A DNA stretch of 64,000 bases, taken from the NCBI RefSeq assembly GCF_016464705.1, contig NZ_JAEHOB010000007.1:245517-309516 (forward strand). The letters run 5' to 3'. The translations under genes were made by a program, and so were the position numbers. Below the pieces are notes generated by a model. The model was not told where the DNA came from, made no database searches, and was given only the letters and a program-made list of their open reading frames with translations. This document shows positions 28,106 to 37,509 of this stretch, piece by piece (position 1 is the first letter of the stretch; each line of letters starts with the position of its first letter). Source of the stretch: Qaidamihabitans albus (lineage in GTDB: Bacteria; Actinomycetota; Actinomycetes; Mycobacteriales; Pseudonocardiaceae).

Positions 28106-29425
28106 ATGCGGTTGGTGCGCAGGGCCCTGCGGTCGAGCACGACGCCGGATCGGGCGTTGCTGCTGCTCGACCGGCGCGCTCGCGCGCACGGCCTGGCCGC
28201 GCCCGCCGCGCTGACCGGGCAGTGGTTCGGTGCGCGCGCCGTGCTGGCGCCGACCGTCGACATCGCCGCGGTCACCGGGGCGGACGCCGCGTTCGCCGTG
28301 CCGGCCGGCCAGCCCGCCGTGCGGGACGCGGTACCCGGCGCGGTGGGCGGCGGGTGGTTCGGCTATCTCTCCTACGACCTGACCGACCCCTCCGGGCGCC
28401 GTGGCGCGCTGCCCGCCGCCGGTTGGGGCTGGGCCGATCACGTGCTGCGGCTCGATGCCGACGGGCTCTGGTGGTTCGAGGCGCTGGTGCCCGACGGAGC
28501 GCCTGACCCCGCCTCGCTGGCCGAGGAACTCGACTCGGCGCTCAGCTCCGACGCGCCGGTGCCCACCTGGAGACCGGCCACGCTGGACCGCCCGCTGCCC
28601 GCCGAGCACCACGCCGCCGTCAAGGCCTGCGTGCACGCGATCGAATCGGGCGAGCTCTTCCAGGCCAACATCTGCACCCGCTTCACCGGCCGGTTCGACG
28701 GCGAGCCCAGCGCGCTGTTCGCCGAGGGGGTACGCACGCTGCGGCCCGGCCGGGGCGCCTACCTCGCCGGTGACTGGGGCGCGGTCGTGTCGATGTCGCC
28801 GGAGCTGTTCCTCGCCCGGTCCGGCCGCCGGGTGCACTCCACACCGATCAAGGGCACGCTCCCCCGCCGCGGCGCCGCGGACGACGCGCTCGCCCGCAGG
28901 CTCCGTGAGTCCACAAAGGACGTCGCGGAGAACGTCATGATCACCGATCTGGTGCGCAACGACCTCGGCCGCGTCTGCACGGTCGGCAGCGTCACCGTGC
29001 CGGAGCTGCTGGCCGTCCGCGCCGCACCGGGCGTATGGCACCTGCACTCCACCGTGCGCGGGACGCTGCCCGCGGGAACCACGGACGCGGAGCTGCTGCG
29101 GGCCACCTTCCCGCCGGGCTCGGTGACGGGTGCACCGAAGATCCGCGCGCTGGACCTCATCGCCGAGCTGGAGACCGCACCACGCGGTGGCTACACCGGC
29201 GCTGTCGGCCTGGCCTCCCCCATCGCCGGGCTGGAGCTCAACGTCGCGATCCGCACGTTCGAGCTGCGGGGCGGCACGCTGGAACTCGGGGTCGGCGGCG
29301 GGATCACGGCCGATTCCGACGCCGCCGCCGAGTGGCAGGAATGCCTGCACAAGGCCGCACCACTGGAGTGGCTGCTCGCCTCGCCCGGCCGTGAGACGAG
29401 AGAGCCTCCGGGTGGACGGTCGTGA
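28106..29425 (+). CDS. pabB: Aminodeoxychorismate synthase component I
   Basis: A 439-residue chorismate-binding enzyme. It shows STPIKGTLPR with Lys at about residue 249, ENVMITDLVRNDLGRV, HSTVRGTL and FPPGSVTGAPKIRALDLI. PIKGT rather than PIAGT is characteristic of PabB as opposed to TrpE, so it should make 4-amino-4-deoxychorismate for folate. pabA is not adjacent; the class IV aminotransferase at 62981 might supply the PabC step, but that is speculative. The ATG at 28106 is chosen; a GTG at 28076 overlapping the upstream stop is possible. Its TGA is inside palindrome copy 4. Confidence 0.9.
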   Translation: MRLVRRALRSSTTPDRALLLLDRRARAHGLAAPAALTGQWFGARAVLAPTVDIAAVTGADAAFAVPAGQPAVRDAVPGAVGGGWFGYLSYDLTDPSGRRGALPAAGWGWADHVLRLDADGLWWFEALVPDGAPDPASLAEELDSALSSDAPVPTWRPATLDRPLPAEHHAAVKACVHAIESGELFQANICTRFTGRFDGEPSALFAEGVRTLRPGRGAYLAGDWGAVVSMSPELFLARSGRRVHSTPIKGTLPRRGAADDALARRLRESTKDVAENVMITDLVRNDLGRVCTVGSVTVPELLAVRAAPGVWHLHSTVRGTLPAGTTDAELLRATFPPGSVTGAPKIRALDLIAELETAPRGGYTGAVGLASPIAGLELNVAIRTFELRGGTLELGVGGGITADSDAAAEWQECLHKAAPLEWLLASPGRETREPPGGRS

Positions 29426-29462
29426 GTGCGTAACAGTGTTCTAACTCGAGTAAGCACTCACG
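29421..29462. repeat. 42-bp palindrome, copy 4
   Basis: Arms cgtgagtgcgtaacagtgtt and aactcgagtaagcactcacg around CT. The outer 9 bp pair and the middle is only partly paired. It contains the pabB stop codon and lies between pabB and the convergent oxidoreductase gene. Confidence 0.85.
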
Positions 29463-29569
29463 AGAGGTGACCAGGCACAACGCCCGCGCCTTCCTGGGAT
29501 CAAGGACAGCCTCGCAAGTGCCTTGTTCCTGAAGTCCGCACCACGGCGGCGCCGGTCTTGTGACGACCG

Positions 29570-30529
29570 CTAGCGGCTGGTGTCGAGGACGAGCTTGCCG
29601 ATCGTGCCCCGCGCGCGCAGCGCCTCGTGTGCCTGACGCGCCTCGGACAGGGCGTAGTCACCGCCGGCCACCGCGCGCAGGCTCCCCGCACGCACCAGCC
29701 CGAAGAGTTCCGTAAGCGCGGTGCCGAACACGTTGCCGGGCAAGGTGAACGCATGCGGCAGCCACATCCCGGACACCGACGTCGAGTGCTTGAGCAGGCT
29801 CGGCAGCTGCACCGGCTGCGGCGGCTGCCTGCTGGCCATGCCGAAGAACGCGAGCCTGCCGAACGGCGCGAGCGCGGCGACGCTCTGGTCGGTCACGGGG
29901 CCGCCGGTCATGTCGAGCACGACGTCGACCCGCCTGCCGTCGTTGGCCTCGCGCAGCGTGGCGGTCATGTCCTCGGCCCGCGAGTCGACGGCGACGTCCG
30001 CGCCGAGCTTCATCGCCAGCTCACGCTTCTCCGCGCTGCTCGCGGTGGCGATGACCCGGCCTGCTCCCCACGCCTTGGCCAGCTGGACGGCGATGGTGCC
30101 GACGCCGCCCGCGGCGGCGTGCACGACGACCGACTCGCCGGGCTCAAGGTGTGCGTTCCGGCGCAGCAGCAGCCACGCGGTGGTGCCCTGCACCAGCAGC
30201 GCCAGTGCGGTCAGGTTGTCGACTCCGTCCGGGATCTCGAAGACCCGCGCAGGGTCGGCGAGCGCCCGCTGCGCGTAGCCGCCGCCGTCGTTCAGCAGTG
30301 CGACGACCCTGCGGCCGTCGGTCGTGCGCCCGGCGACCTCGCCGCCGGGGACCATCGGCAGCGTGCTCTCGGCGAGGTAGCTGTTCTCCGCCTGATGGGT
30401 GTCCGCGTAGTTGACGCCGGCGTGTTCGACCTCGATCAGCACCCGGTCCGGCACCTCTCCGGGATCGGGCAACTCGACGGGCTGAAGGACCTCGGGACCA
30501 CCGAACTCGGTGACTTGTACGGCTCGCAT
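29570..30529 (-). CDS. Zinc-independent quinone oxidoreductase-like medium-chain dehydrogenase
   Basis: A 319-residue MDR protein. The GroES-like N-terminal domain begins MRAVQVTEFGGPEVLQ and has HAGVNYADTH; the Rossmann domain carries HAAAGGVGTIAVQLAKAWGA (about residues 137-156). No structural zinc cysteines are present, as in QOR. It should use NADPH to reduce quinones or enones. It is divergent from a TetR regulator with a perfect operator-like dyad between them. Confidence 0.87.
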   Translation of the reverse strand: MRAVQVTEFGGPEVLQPVELPDPGEVPDRVLIEVEHAGVNYADTHQAENSYLAESTLPMVPGGEVAGRTTDGRRVVALLNDGGGYAQRALADPARVFEIPDGVDNLTALALLVQGTTAWLLLRRNAHLEPGESVVVHAAAGGVGTIAVQLAKAWGAGRVIATASSAEKRELAMKLGADVAVDSRAEDMTATLREANDGRRVDVVLDMTGGPVTDQSVAALAPFGRLAFFGMASRQPPQPVQLPSLLKHSTSVSGMWLPHAFTLPGNVFGTALTELFGLVRAGSLRAVAGGDYALSEARQAHEALRARGTIGKLVLDTSR

Positions 30530-30540
30530 GAGACGATCCT

Positions 30541-30566
30541 ACATCCGTCTCACCTGAGACGGATGT
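30541..30566. promoter_or_regulatory. Operator-like dyad between the oxidoreductase and TetR genes
   Basis: ACATCCGTCTCA (30541-30552) and TGAGACGGATGT (30555-30566) are a perfect 12-bp inverted repeat with a CC centre. It lies 11 bases from the oxidoreductase start and 15 bases from the TetR start, so one bound dimer could control both genes. A half-site (GAGACGAT) lies just to the left. Confidence 0.75.
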
Positions 30567-30581
30567 TGATATGTTTCACTC

Positions 30582-31160
30582 GTGACCGTGGATGACCGCG
30601 CCTTCGAGGTCGCGCGCCGCTGGTTCCGCACCGGCAGGCGCATCGACATGCGCGAGTTGGCCGCCGAGCTGGACGTGAGCAGGGCGACGCTGTTTCGCAG
30701 GGTCGGCAACCGCGACCGGCTGCTCGGCGAGATTCTGTGGTCGCTGGCCGAGCCCGTGTTCGAGGACCGGCTGCGGGCACAGCGGGGTTCCGGGGCCGAG
30801 CTAGTGGCGCGCACGGTCGGCGAGTTCGTGGAGGTGGTCAACGCCGACGAGGCGTTCCGCGAGTTCCTGCGGCGGGAGCCGGAGCGCGCGCTGCGGGTGC
30901 TGACCACGAAGGCCAGCGTCGTGCAGCGGCGCACGATCACGAAGCTGGCCGAGGTGCTCGACACCGAGATCCGGGCGGGCAGGCTCACGCCACCGCTGCC
31001 CGTGCCCGATCTGGCCTACCTCGTGGTGCGCATCGCCGAGTCGTTCCTCTACACCGACGTCATCACCGGCGAGCAGCCCGACGCGGCGAAGGCGCGGCAG
31101 GCCGTCATGGCCCTGCTCACACCCCCTCGTGAGTGCGCACGCGAGTTAGAACGCGGGTAG
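30582..31160 (+). CDS. TetR-family regulator, QsdR-like
   Basis: A 192-residue protein with the helix-turn-helix at about residues 20-50 (MRELAAELDVSRATLFRRVGNRDRLLGEILW), a form seen in QsdR-type TetR proteins. The GTG start lies 15 bases after the operator dyad. The natural protein seems to end near VMALLTPP; the last residues (RECARELERG) are encoded by palindrome copy 5, which extends the frame to a TAG inside the repeat. Likely repressor of the divergent oxidoreductase. Confidence 0.85.
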   Translation: MTVDDRAFEVARRWFRTGRRIDMRELAAELDVSRATLFRRVGNRDRLLGEILWSLAEPVFEDRLRAQRGSGAELVARTVGEFVEVVNADEAFREFLRREPERALRVLTTKASVVQRRTITKLAEVLDTEIRAGRLTPPLPVPDLAYLVVRIAESFLYTDVITGEQPDAAKARQAVMALLTPPRECARELERG

Positions 31161-31169
31161 GCACTCACG
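31128..31169. repeat. 42-bp palindrome, copy 5
   Basis: Arms cgtgagtgcgcacgcgagtt and aacgcgggtaggcactcacg around AG (inverted orientation). It encodes the C-terminus and stop of the TetR protein on one strand and the stop of rsmI on the other. Confidence 0.85.
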
Positions 31170-32013
31170 AGGCGGGACCACGGCGGGCCGCCAGCACCGC
31201 GTCGTAGAGCTCCTTCCTCGACACCCCGGTGGCCTCGGCCACCTCGGCCGTGACGGCCTTGAGCCGTTCCCCCGCGGCGACCCGGTCGGCGACCTCCCCG
31301 ATCAGGTCGGTGACGGACACCTCCTGTCGCGCGGCACCGGCCAGCACGACCGTGACCTCGCCGCGCACGCCACCGGCGGCCCACTCGGCCAGCTCGGCCA
31401 GCGGCCCGCGGCGCACCTCCTCGTAGGTCTTGGTCAGCTCCCGGCACACGGCGGCGCGCCGGTCGCCGCCGAGCACGTCCGCGGCGTCGCCGAGGGTCGC
31501 CGCCAGCCGGTGCGGCGACTCGAAGAACACGGTGGTGCGCGGCTCGGTGACCAGCCCGCCCAGCCACTTCGCCCGCTCCCCGCCCTTGCGGGGCACGAAG
31601 CCCTCGAAACAGAACCGGTCGGACGGCAGCCCGGAGACCGCGAGCGCGGTCGTCACCGCCGAAGGGCCCGGTATGCAGGTCACCGGGAGGTCCTCGGCCA
31701 CGCAGGCGGCGACCAGCCGGTACCCCGGGTCGGACACGCTCGGCATCCCCGCGTCGGTCACCAGGAGGACGGACTCGCCCGCGCGCAGCGCTTCGAGCAG
31801 CTTCGGCAGCCGCGCGGTCTCGACGTCCTCGTAGAAGCTGACGACCCGCGCCGTCGGCCTCGCGCCGAGCGCGGTGGCCAGCGACCGCAGCCGCCGGGTG
31901 TCCTCGGCCGCGATGACATCGGCGCCGGCGAGCGCCTGCACCAGACGCGGCGAGGCGTCCCGCGAGTCGCCGAGTGGGGTGGCGGCCAGTACCAGGCGGC
32001 CGAGCTGAGCCAT
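31165..32013 (-). CDS. rsmI: 16S rRNA (cytidine-1402 2'-O) methyltransferase
   Basis: A 282-residue tetrapyrrole-methylase-fold protein. It shows LVLAATPLGDSRDASPR, AEDTRRLRSLA, LVTDAGMPSVSDPGYRLV and FFESPHRLAATL, all typical of RsmI. It methylates the ribose of C1402 in the decoding centre. It diverges from the mannosyltransferase gene, the same pairing as in mycobacteria. Its TGA stop lies in palindrome copy 5. Confidence 0.95.
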   Translation of the reverse strand: MAQLGRLVLAATPLGDSRDASPRLVQALAGADVIAAEDTRRLRSLATALGARPTARVVSFYEDVETARLPKLLEALRAGESVLLVTDAGMPSVSDPGYRLVAACVAEDLPVTCIPGPSAVTTALAVSGLPSDRFCFEGFVPRKGGERAKWLGGLVTEPRTTVFFESPHRLAATLGDAADVLGGDRRAAVCRELTKTYEEVRRGPLAELAEWAAGGVRGEVTVVLAGAARQEVSVTDLIGEVADRVAAGERLKAVTAEVAEATGVSRKELYDAVLAARRGPAS

Positions 32014-32075
32014 GCCCCGAGGCTAGCGGGGCCATCGACACCGAGTTCACCGCGCCGCCCTTAGGATCGACCCTC

Positions 32076-33647
32076 GTGACCGCACTCCTCATCCGCTCGC
32101 CGGGGGACGGCACGGGCCCGGATCCGGAGCGGACGCGGCCATCCGGCGATCGCGAGGCCACCCTGCTGGGCAGGCCGATGCCGGGGGACCGGATGCGCGC
32201 CCTCGTGGTGACGCTGGTGCTCACCGCGATCGGCGGGTTCGTACGGTTGCAGAACCTCGGCTTCCCCACCGACGGCGGCACGCCGGTCTTCGACGAGAAG
32301 CACTACGTGCCGCAGGCGTGGCAGATGCTGCGCAACGGCGGCTACGAGGACAACTACGGCTACGAGCTCATCGTCCACCCGCCCCTGGCCAAGCAGCTCA
32401 TCGCGATCGGCGAGTGGATGCTCGGTTACAACGGCTGGGGCTGGCGGTTGAGCGCGGCGATCGCCGGCACGCTGATCATCCTGCTGACCATCCGCATCGC
32501 GCGGCGGCTGACCAGGTCGACGCTGCTCGGCGCGATCGCCGGGATCCTGGTGATCAGCGACGGCGTGCTGCACCTGCAGTCCCGCATGGGGATGCTGGAC
32601 ATCTTCCTCGCGCTGTTCGTGCTCGCGGCCTTCGGCTTCCTGCTGCTGGACCGGGAGCAGGTGCGCGAGCGGCTCGCCGTCGCCGTGCGCGAGGGCTGGG
32701 CGGACGAGTCGCCGTACGGGCCACGGCTGGGCTTCCGGTGGTGGCGCCTCGGCGCGGGGGTGATGCTCGGCCTGGCCACCGCGGTCAAGTGGTCCGGGGC
32801 GTACTACGTCGTGGCCTTCGCCCTGCTGTGCATCGCCTTCGACGTGGCGGCCCGGCGGGCGGCCGGGGTGGCGCGGCCGTGGCTTGGCATGCTGCGCCGC
32901 GACCTCGCGCCCGCCGCGTGGGGGATCGGCATGATCGCGGTGCTCGTGTACCTCAGCAGCTGGTGGGCATGGTTCGCCAGCGAGACCGCCACCGACCGGC
33001 ACTACGTGGAGATCGAGGGAGTGCCGGCCGGGCCGTTGGGCTTCGTGCCGGACGCGCTGCGCTCGCTGTTCCTCTACACGACCAACGTGCTCGGCTTCCA
33101 CGAGGATCTGACGACTCCGACGGACGACCCGCATCCGTGGGAGTCGAAACCGTGGACGTGGCCGATGGGCCTGCGGCCGATGCTCTACTACTACGAGTCG
33201 GGCAGCGAGGCCGCCGGCTGCGGGCAGGCGGACTGCGTGCGCGCGACCATGCTCGTCGGCACGCCCGCACTGTGGTGGCTGGCGCTGCCGCTGCTGGGCT
33301 GGGGGCTCTGGCGGTCGATCTTCCGCGCGGACTGGCGCTACACGGCCGTGCTGGTCGGCTACTCCGCCGGGCTGCTGCCCTGGTTCGCGATGCTCGACCG
33401 GCAGATGTACTTCTTCTACGCCACGCCGCTGGCACCGTTCCTGATCCTCGGGCTCACGCTGGCGCTGGGGCAGATCCTCGGCAGCGCGCGCAACGGCTTC
33501 GAGAGACGCGGCACCGGTCTGCTGGTCGTCGCCCTCTACACCGGCCTTGTGGTGGCGAACTTCGTCTGGCTGTGGCCGATCCTGAACGGAGACTCGATCA
33601 CCAGCGACCGCTGGCAGGCCGAACTCTGGCTGCCGTCCTGGCGCTGA
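32076..33647 (+). CDS. pmt: Protein O-mannosyltransferase (PMT family)
   Basis: A 523-residue polytopic membrane protein with about ten hydrophobic segments. The first extracytoplasmic loop has the catalytic acidic pair in PVFDEKHYVPQAW. It should transfer mannose from polyprenyl-phosphomannose to secreted proteins during Sec export. The GTG at 32076 (VTALLIRSP) is used because upstream codons overlap the divergent rsmI promoter. The stop is 5 bases from the convergent kinase gene. Confidence 0.9.
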   Translation: MTALLIRSPGDGTGPDPERTRPSGDREATLLGRPMPGDRMRALVVTLVLTAIGGFVRLQNLGFPTDGGTPVFDEKHYVPQAWQMLRNGGYEDNYGYELIVHPPLAKQLIAIGEWMLGYNGWGWRLSAAIAGTLIILLTIRIARRLTRSTLLGAIAGILVISDGVLHLQSRMGMLDIFLALFVLAAFGFLLLDREQVRERLAVAVREGWADESPYGPRLGFRWWRLGAGVMLGLATAVKWSGAYYVVAFALLCIAFDVAARRAAGVARPWLGMLRRDLAPAAWGIGMIAVLVYLSSWWAWFASETATDRHYVEIEGVPAGPLGFVPDALRSLFLYTTNVLGFHEDLTTPTDDPHPWESKPWTWPMGLRPMLYYYESGSEAAGCGQADCVRATMLVGTPALWWLALPLLGWGLWRSIFRADWRYTAVLVGYSAGLLPWFAMLDRQMYFFYATPLAPFLILGLTLALGQILGSARNGFERRGTGLLVVALYTGLVVANFVWLWPILNGDSITSDRWQAELWLPSWR

Positions 33648-33652
33648 GCAGG

Positions 33653-35344
33653 TTACCTGACGCGGGGGACGACCTTGGTCACGGGGCCGTCGACCGACTT
33701 GCCCGCCCTGGACAGCCAGCCCTCGACCTCTTTGCACACCGCGTTCAGTGTCGGCCGGTTGCGCGGTTCAGGGTCGAGCGAGGCGATCAGCAACCGGGCG
33801 TGCACGCTGCGCCGCGGGAGCTGCGACGGCGGCTCCGCCCGCGCGGCGGCCATCAGCGCCGCCATCGGCGTCTCACGGGTGCCCCGCGGCGGGTAGCCCG
33901 ACAGCGCGTAGCTCACCGTCGCCGCGAGCTGCCATGCGTCCGAGGCCGGGCTGGCCGGCGCGCCGGCCGCCGTCTCTGGTGCCACGAAGTCCGGCGTCCC
34001 GACCATCATGCCCGTCGCGGTGAGGGTGGAGTCACCCTTGCTCCGGGCGATCCCGAAGTCGATCAGGTGCGGCATCCCCGCCGGGTCGACGATCACGTTC
34101 GACGGCTTCACGTCGCGGTGCAGCACGCTCTTGTCGTGCGCCGCGGACAGCGCGCTCGCCATCGTCGCCCACAGCCGCCCGGCGGCGACGTCGTCGAGCG
34201 TGCCCACGGTGTCCACCGCGGTCGACAGCGACTGACCGTGCAGGTACTCCATCACCAGCGCGAGGCCGTCCGGCTCCTCGACCAGGTCGTACACCCGCAC
34301 GCAGTTCGGGTGGTTCAACGCGGCCAGCGCGCGCCCCTCCCGCTGCATCCGCTGCTCGGTGTCCCGGTCCGGCGCGTGCGCGATCTTGAGCGCGACCGTG
34401 CGGCCGAGCTGGGTGTCCACCGCCTCCCACACGGTGCCGAACCCGCCGTGACCGAGCCTGCGCACCCGCCGGAACCTGCTGCTGCCCCCGCTACCCGAAC
34501 CCGGCGGCACCGGGACGGGACCGGGGACGGCGGCGAGATCCTGTGCGGGCGCCACGGATGTCGGCGCGTACTGCCGTGGGGGCGGTGGCGGTGGTGGCGG
34601 CGGTTTCTGCTCGGGCTGTGGCGGCGGGGGTGGCGGGCGCTCCGGCGGCCGGTCCGACTTCTGGATCACCGACCAGCTCGGGGGCCCGATCAGCGCGACC
34701 GGGATGATCCCGAGCACGACCACCGGCAGGTACCCGAGCCACAGGTGCACCGCCGTGTTGGCCTCCACACCCGCCGTCAGCAGGAAGTACGCCACGAACG
34801 AGCCCCACAGCAGGCGGCCCGGCCACTTCGGGCCCCGGCGCAGCGCCGTGCGTACCAGCAGCATGACCGCCAGCAGCGCCAGCAGCGGAAGCCCCAGCAG
34901 CGCACCGAGGTAGTAGCCGTAGGCCAGCGCGTCGCCGGAGGGGTAGAACAGCGTCTCGTAGATGTTCTGGCCGCCGCCGAGGTACTCGGCCTGCGTGCCG
35001 ACGAAGCAGTACTGCCTGCCGAGCTCCTGCACGCTGCCGGCCGGAAGCCCGCCCGAACCACCGTTGAAGACCGCCCGGTAGACCGAGGAGATCCCCGTGG
35101 CGTACAGCCACGGCAACAGCAGCACCAGCAGGCCGCCGACGACGCCGATCGCGATCAGCGGAGCGCCGTGATACCGGTTGCCCGTCACCTTGCGCATGAT
35201 CGCCACGACCATGGCCGCGGCCACCGGGAACAGCGCGATGAGCGAGCCGGCGGCGCTCGTCGCCCACGCCCAGTCCCCGGGACAGAAGCCCGGGGCGAAC
35301 AGGGCATGCGCCAGCGACAGCAACGAGCTTGCGATCGACTCCAC
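33653..35344 (-). CDS. Ser/Thr protein kinase with N-terminal membrane domain
   Basis: A 563-residue protein in reversed order from the usual PknB layout. An N-terminal membrane domain with about five hydrophobic segments (roughly 29-220) is followed by a Pro-rich linker (about 232-290) and a C-terminal kinase. The kinase has a glycine loop GHGGFGTVWE, Lys320 in VALKIAH, HRDVKPSN (409-416), DFG (429-431) and GTPDFVAPE, so it looks active. The cytoplasmic kinase would respond to the membrane domain. A GTG at 35344 with AAGGAG upstream is the likely start. Signal unknown. Confidence 0.88.
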   Translation of the reverse strand: MESIASSLLSLAHALFAPGFCPGDWAWATSAAGSLIALFPVAAAMVVAIMRKVTGNRYHGAPLIAIGVVGGLLVLLLPWLYATGISSVYRAVFNGGSGGLPAGSVQELGRQYCFVGTQAEYLGGGQNIYETLFYPSGDALAYGYYLGALLGLPLLALLAVMLLVRTALRRGPKWPGRLLWGSFVAYFLLTAGVEANTAVHLWLGYLPVVVLGIIPVALIGPPSWSVIQKSDRPPERPPPPPPQPEQKPPPPPPPPPRQYAPTSVAPAQDLAAVPGPVPVPPGSGSGGSSRFRRVRRLGHGGFGTVWEAVDTQLGRTVALKIAHAPDRDTEQRMQREGRALAALNHPNCVRVYDLVEEPDGLALVMEYLHGQSLSTAVDTVGTLDDVAAGRLWATMASALSAAHDKSVLHRDVKPSNVIVDPAGMPHLIDFGIARSKGDSTLTATGMMVGTPDFVAPETAAGAPASPASDAWQLAATVSYALSGYPPRGTRETPMAALMAAARAEPPSQLPRRSVHARLLIASLDPEPRNRPTLNAVCKEVEGWLSRAGKSVDGPVTKVVPRVR

Positions 35345-35492
35345 CCTCGCTCCTTCGCCAGCGTCGCCCGGCAACGTCCGCACCAGACTATGACCGCACT
35401 GCCTTCAAGGACGCGGGTGGTGCTGTTCGGGTTCGCTCGCAGGCCCGTAACCTGCGATACGAGGTTCCGCTCGACGACGAGGAGGAGGCAGG

Positions 35493-37385
35493 ATGGGCGC
35501 GTATGCCGAGACCTACCGGCGCAGCCTGGAGGACCCCGAGGGCTTCTGGCTGGAGGCCGCCGAGGCCGTCGAATGGACCCGCAAGCCCACCCGCGCGCTC
35601 GACTCGTCGAACGCGCCCCTCTACCGCTGGTTTCCCGACGGCGAGCTGAACACCGCCTACAACGCCCTCGACCGGCACGTCGAGCAGGGTCGCGGCGAGC
35701 AGGCCGCGCTGATCTGGGACTCGCCGGTGACCGGCTCCCGGCGCAGCTACAGCTACGCCGAGCTGCGGGACGAGGTCGCCCGCTTCGCCGGTGCGCTCGC
35801 CTCGCTCGGCGTCGGCAGGGGCGACCGGGTGATCATCTACCTGCCGATGGTGCCCGAGGCGGTCATCGCGATGCTCGGGTGCGCGCGCCTCGGCGCGATC
35901 CACTCGGTCGTGTTCGGCGGGTTCGCGCCCAAGGAGCTGGCCGCGCGGGTCGAGGACGCCAGGCCGAAGGTGATCCTGGCGGCGTCTTGCGGCATCGAGC
36001 CCAACCGGGTCGTCGAGTACAAGCCGATCATCGAGGCGGCCCTCGAGACCACCCAGCACCAGCCGGACAGGGTGGTCGTGCTGCAACGCGAAGCCGCCCG
36101 CGCCGAACTCGGCGAGCGGGACGTCGACTGGGCCGAGCTGACGGCGGGCGCCGCGCCTGCCGATCCGGTGCCGGTGGCCGCGACCGATCCGCTCTACATC
36201 CTCTACACCTCGGGCACCACGGGAAAGCCCAAGGGCGTCGTGCGCGACACGGGTGGGCACGCGGTGGCGCTGGCGTGGTCGATGGGCGCCGTGTACGACA
36301 TCCACCCGGGCGACGTGTGGTGGACCGCCTCCGACGTCGGCTGGGTCGTCGGCCACTCCTACATCGTGTACGCGCCGCTGCTGATCGGCGCCACGACCGT
36401 GCTCTACGAGGGCAAACCGGTCGGCACGCCGGACGCGGGGGCGTTCTGGCGCGTCATCGCCGAACACGGGGCGAAGGCCCTCTTCACGGCACCGACGGCG
36501 TTGCGGGCGATCAAGAAGGTCGACCCGGACGGGCACGAGATGGCGAAGTACGACCGGCCAGAGTTCCGCACGCTGTTCATGGCGGGCGAGCGGCTCGACC
36601 CGGAGACCTACCACTGGGCGCACGACAAGCTCGGCGTGCCGGTGATCGACCACTGGTGGCAGACCGAGACCGGCTGGCCGATGGCGGCCAACCCGCGCGG
36701 GATCGAGCGGCTGCCCGTCAAACCCGGCTCGGCGACCGTGCCGGTGCCGGGCTGGGACGTGCGCATCCTCGACCAGTCGGGGGAGGAGCTGCCCGCGGGG
36801 CAGGAGGGCGCGATCGCGATCCGGCTGCCGCTGCCGCCCGGCGCGCTGCCGACGCTGTGGGGCGACGACGAACGCTATGTCGAGGCCTACCTGGCACGCT
36901 ACGACGGCTACTACCTCACCGGCGACTCCGGCTACCGCGACGCCGACGGCTACCTGTTCGTCATGGGACGCACCGACGACGTCATCAACGTGGCAGGTCA
37001 CCGGCTGTCCACCGGCTCGATGGAGGCGGTGCTGGCCGCGCACCCCGCGGTGGCCGAGTGCGCCGTGATCGGGGTGCACGACCAGCTCAAGGGCCAGCTG
37101 CCGCGCGGGTTCGTGGTGCTCAAGTCGGGCGCCGACATCACCGAGGAGCGGCTGAGGGAGGAGCTGGTCGCGGCGGTGCGCAGGGACATCGGCCCGGTCG
37201 CCGCGTTCCGCGACGTCTCCGTGGTGGACGCGCTGCCGAAGACGCGCTCCGGCAAGATCCTGCGCAAGACCATGCGGGGCATCGCCGACGGCCGCGAGGA
37301 GCCGGTTCCCTCGACGATCGAGGACCCGAACGTGCTCACCGCCCTGCGGGAGATCCTTCGTCCCGGGGAGCGGGCAGGCCACTAG
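35493..37385 (+). CDS. prpE: Propionyl-CoA synthetase / acetyl-CoA synthetase family
   Basis: A 630-residue ANL enzyme. The P-loop is YTSGTTGKPKGVVRDTGGH; the RDTGGH form and WWTASDVGWVVGHSYIVYAPLL are typical of PrpE. The C-terminal catalytic lysine is in LPKTRSGKILRKTM, a known acetylation site in the family. It converts propionate (or acetate) with ATP and CoA to the acyl-CoA. The ATG follows GAGGAGGCAGG. It stands alone between the divergent kinase gene and the hexosaminidase gene. Confidence 0.9.
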   Translation: MGAYAETYRRSLEDPEGFWLEAAEAVEWTRKPTRALDSSNAPLYRWFPDGELNTAYNALDRHVEQGRGEQAALIWDSPVTGSRRSYSYAELRDEVARFAGALASLGVGRGDRVIIYLPMVPEAVIAMLGCARLGAIHSVVFGGFAPKELAARVEDARPKVILAASCGIEPNRVVEYKPIIEAALETTQHQPDRVVVLQREAARAELGERDVDWAELTAGAAPADPVPVAATDPLYILYTSGTTGKPKGVVRDTGGHAVALAWSMGAVYDIHPGDVWWTASDVGWVVGHSYIVYAPLLIGATTVLYEGKPVGTPDAGAFWRVIAEHGAKALFTAPTALRAIKKVDPDGHEMAKYDRPEFRTLFMAGERLDPETYHWAHDKLGVPVIDHWWQTETGWPMAANPRGIERLPVKPGSATVPVPGWDVRILDQSGEELPAGQEGAIAIRLPLPPGALPTLWGDDERYVEAYLARYDGYYLTGDSGYRDADGYLFVMGRTDDVINVAGHRLSTGSMEAVLAAHPAVAECAVIGVHDQLKGQLPRGFVVLKSGADITEERLREELVAAVRRDIGPVAAFRDVSVVDALPKTRSGKILRKTMRGIADGREEPVPSTIEDPNVLTALREILRPGERAGH

Positions 37386-37509
37386 GCTGTGTTTTGTCAG
37401 CGCGCCGCCTGGCCTGCGGAAATGGCGCGTCCTGGTCCGCTCCAGCAGGTTCGAGGGCAGCCTCTCCGAACATGCGCTAGCCCGAACGGCGGATGTCCAT
37501 ACCTGTTTC

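Noticed and set aside
28106..29425. Anthranilate synthase component I (trpE)
   Set aside because: The active-site motif is PIKGT as in PabB, not PIAGT as in TrpE, and no trp genes are nearby apart from trpS.
32318..37480. Very long plus-strand open frame of about 1,700 codons
   Set aside because: It runs across the mannosyltransferase, the minus-strand kinase and prpE, all with clear family motifs in other frames. Its product is Arg/Ala/Gly-rich low complexity, as expected for an out-of-frame read of GC-rich DNA.
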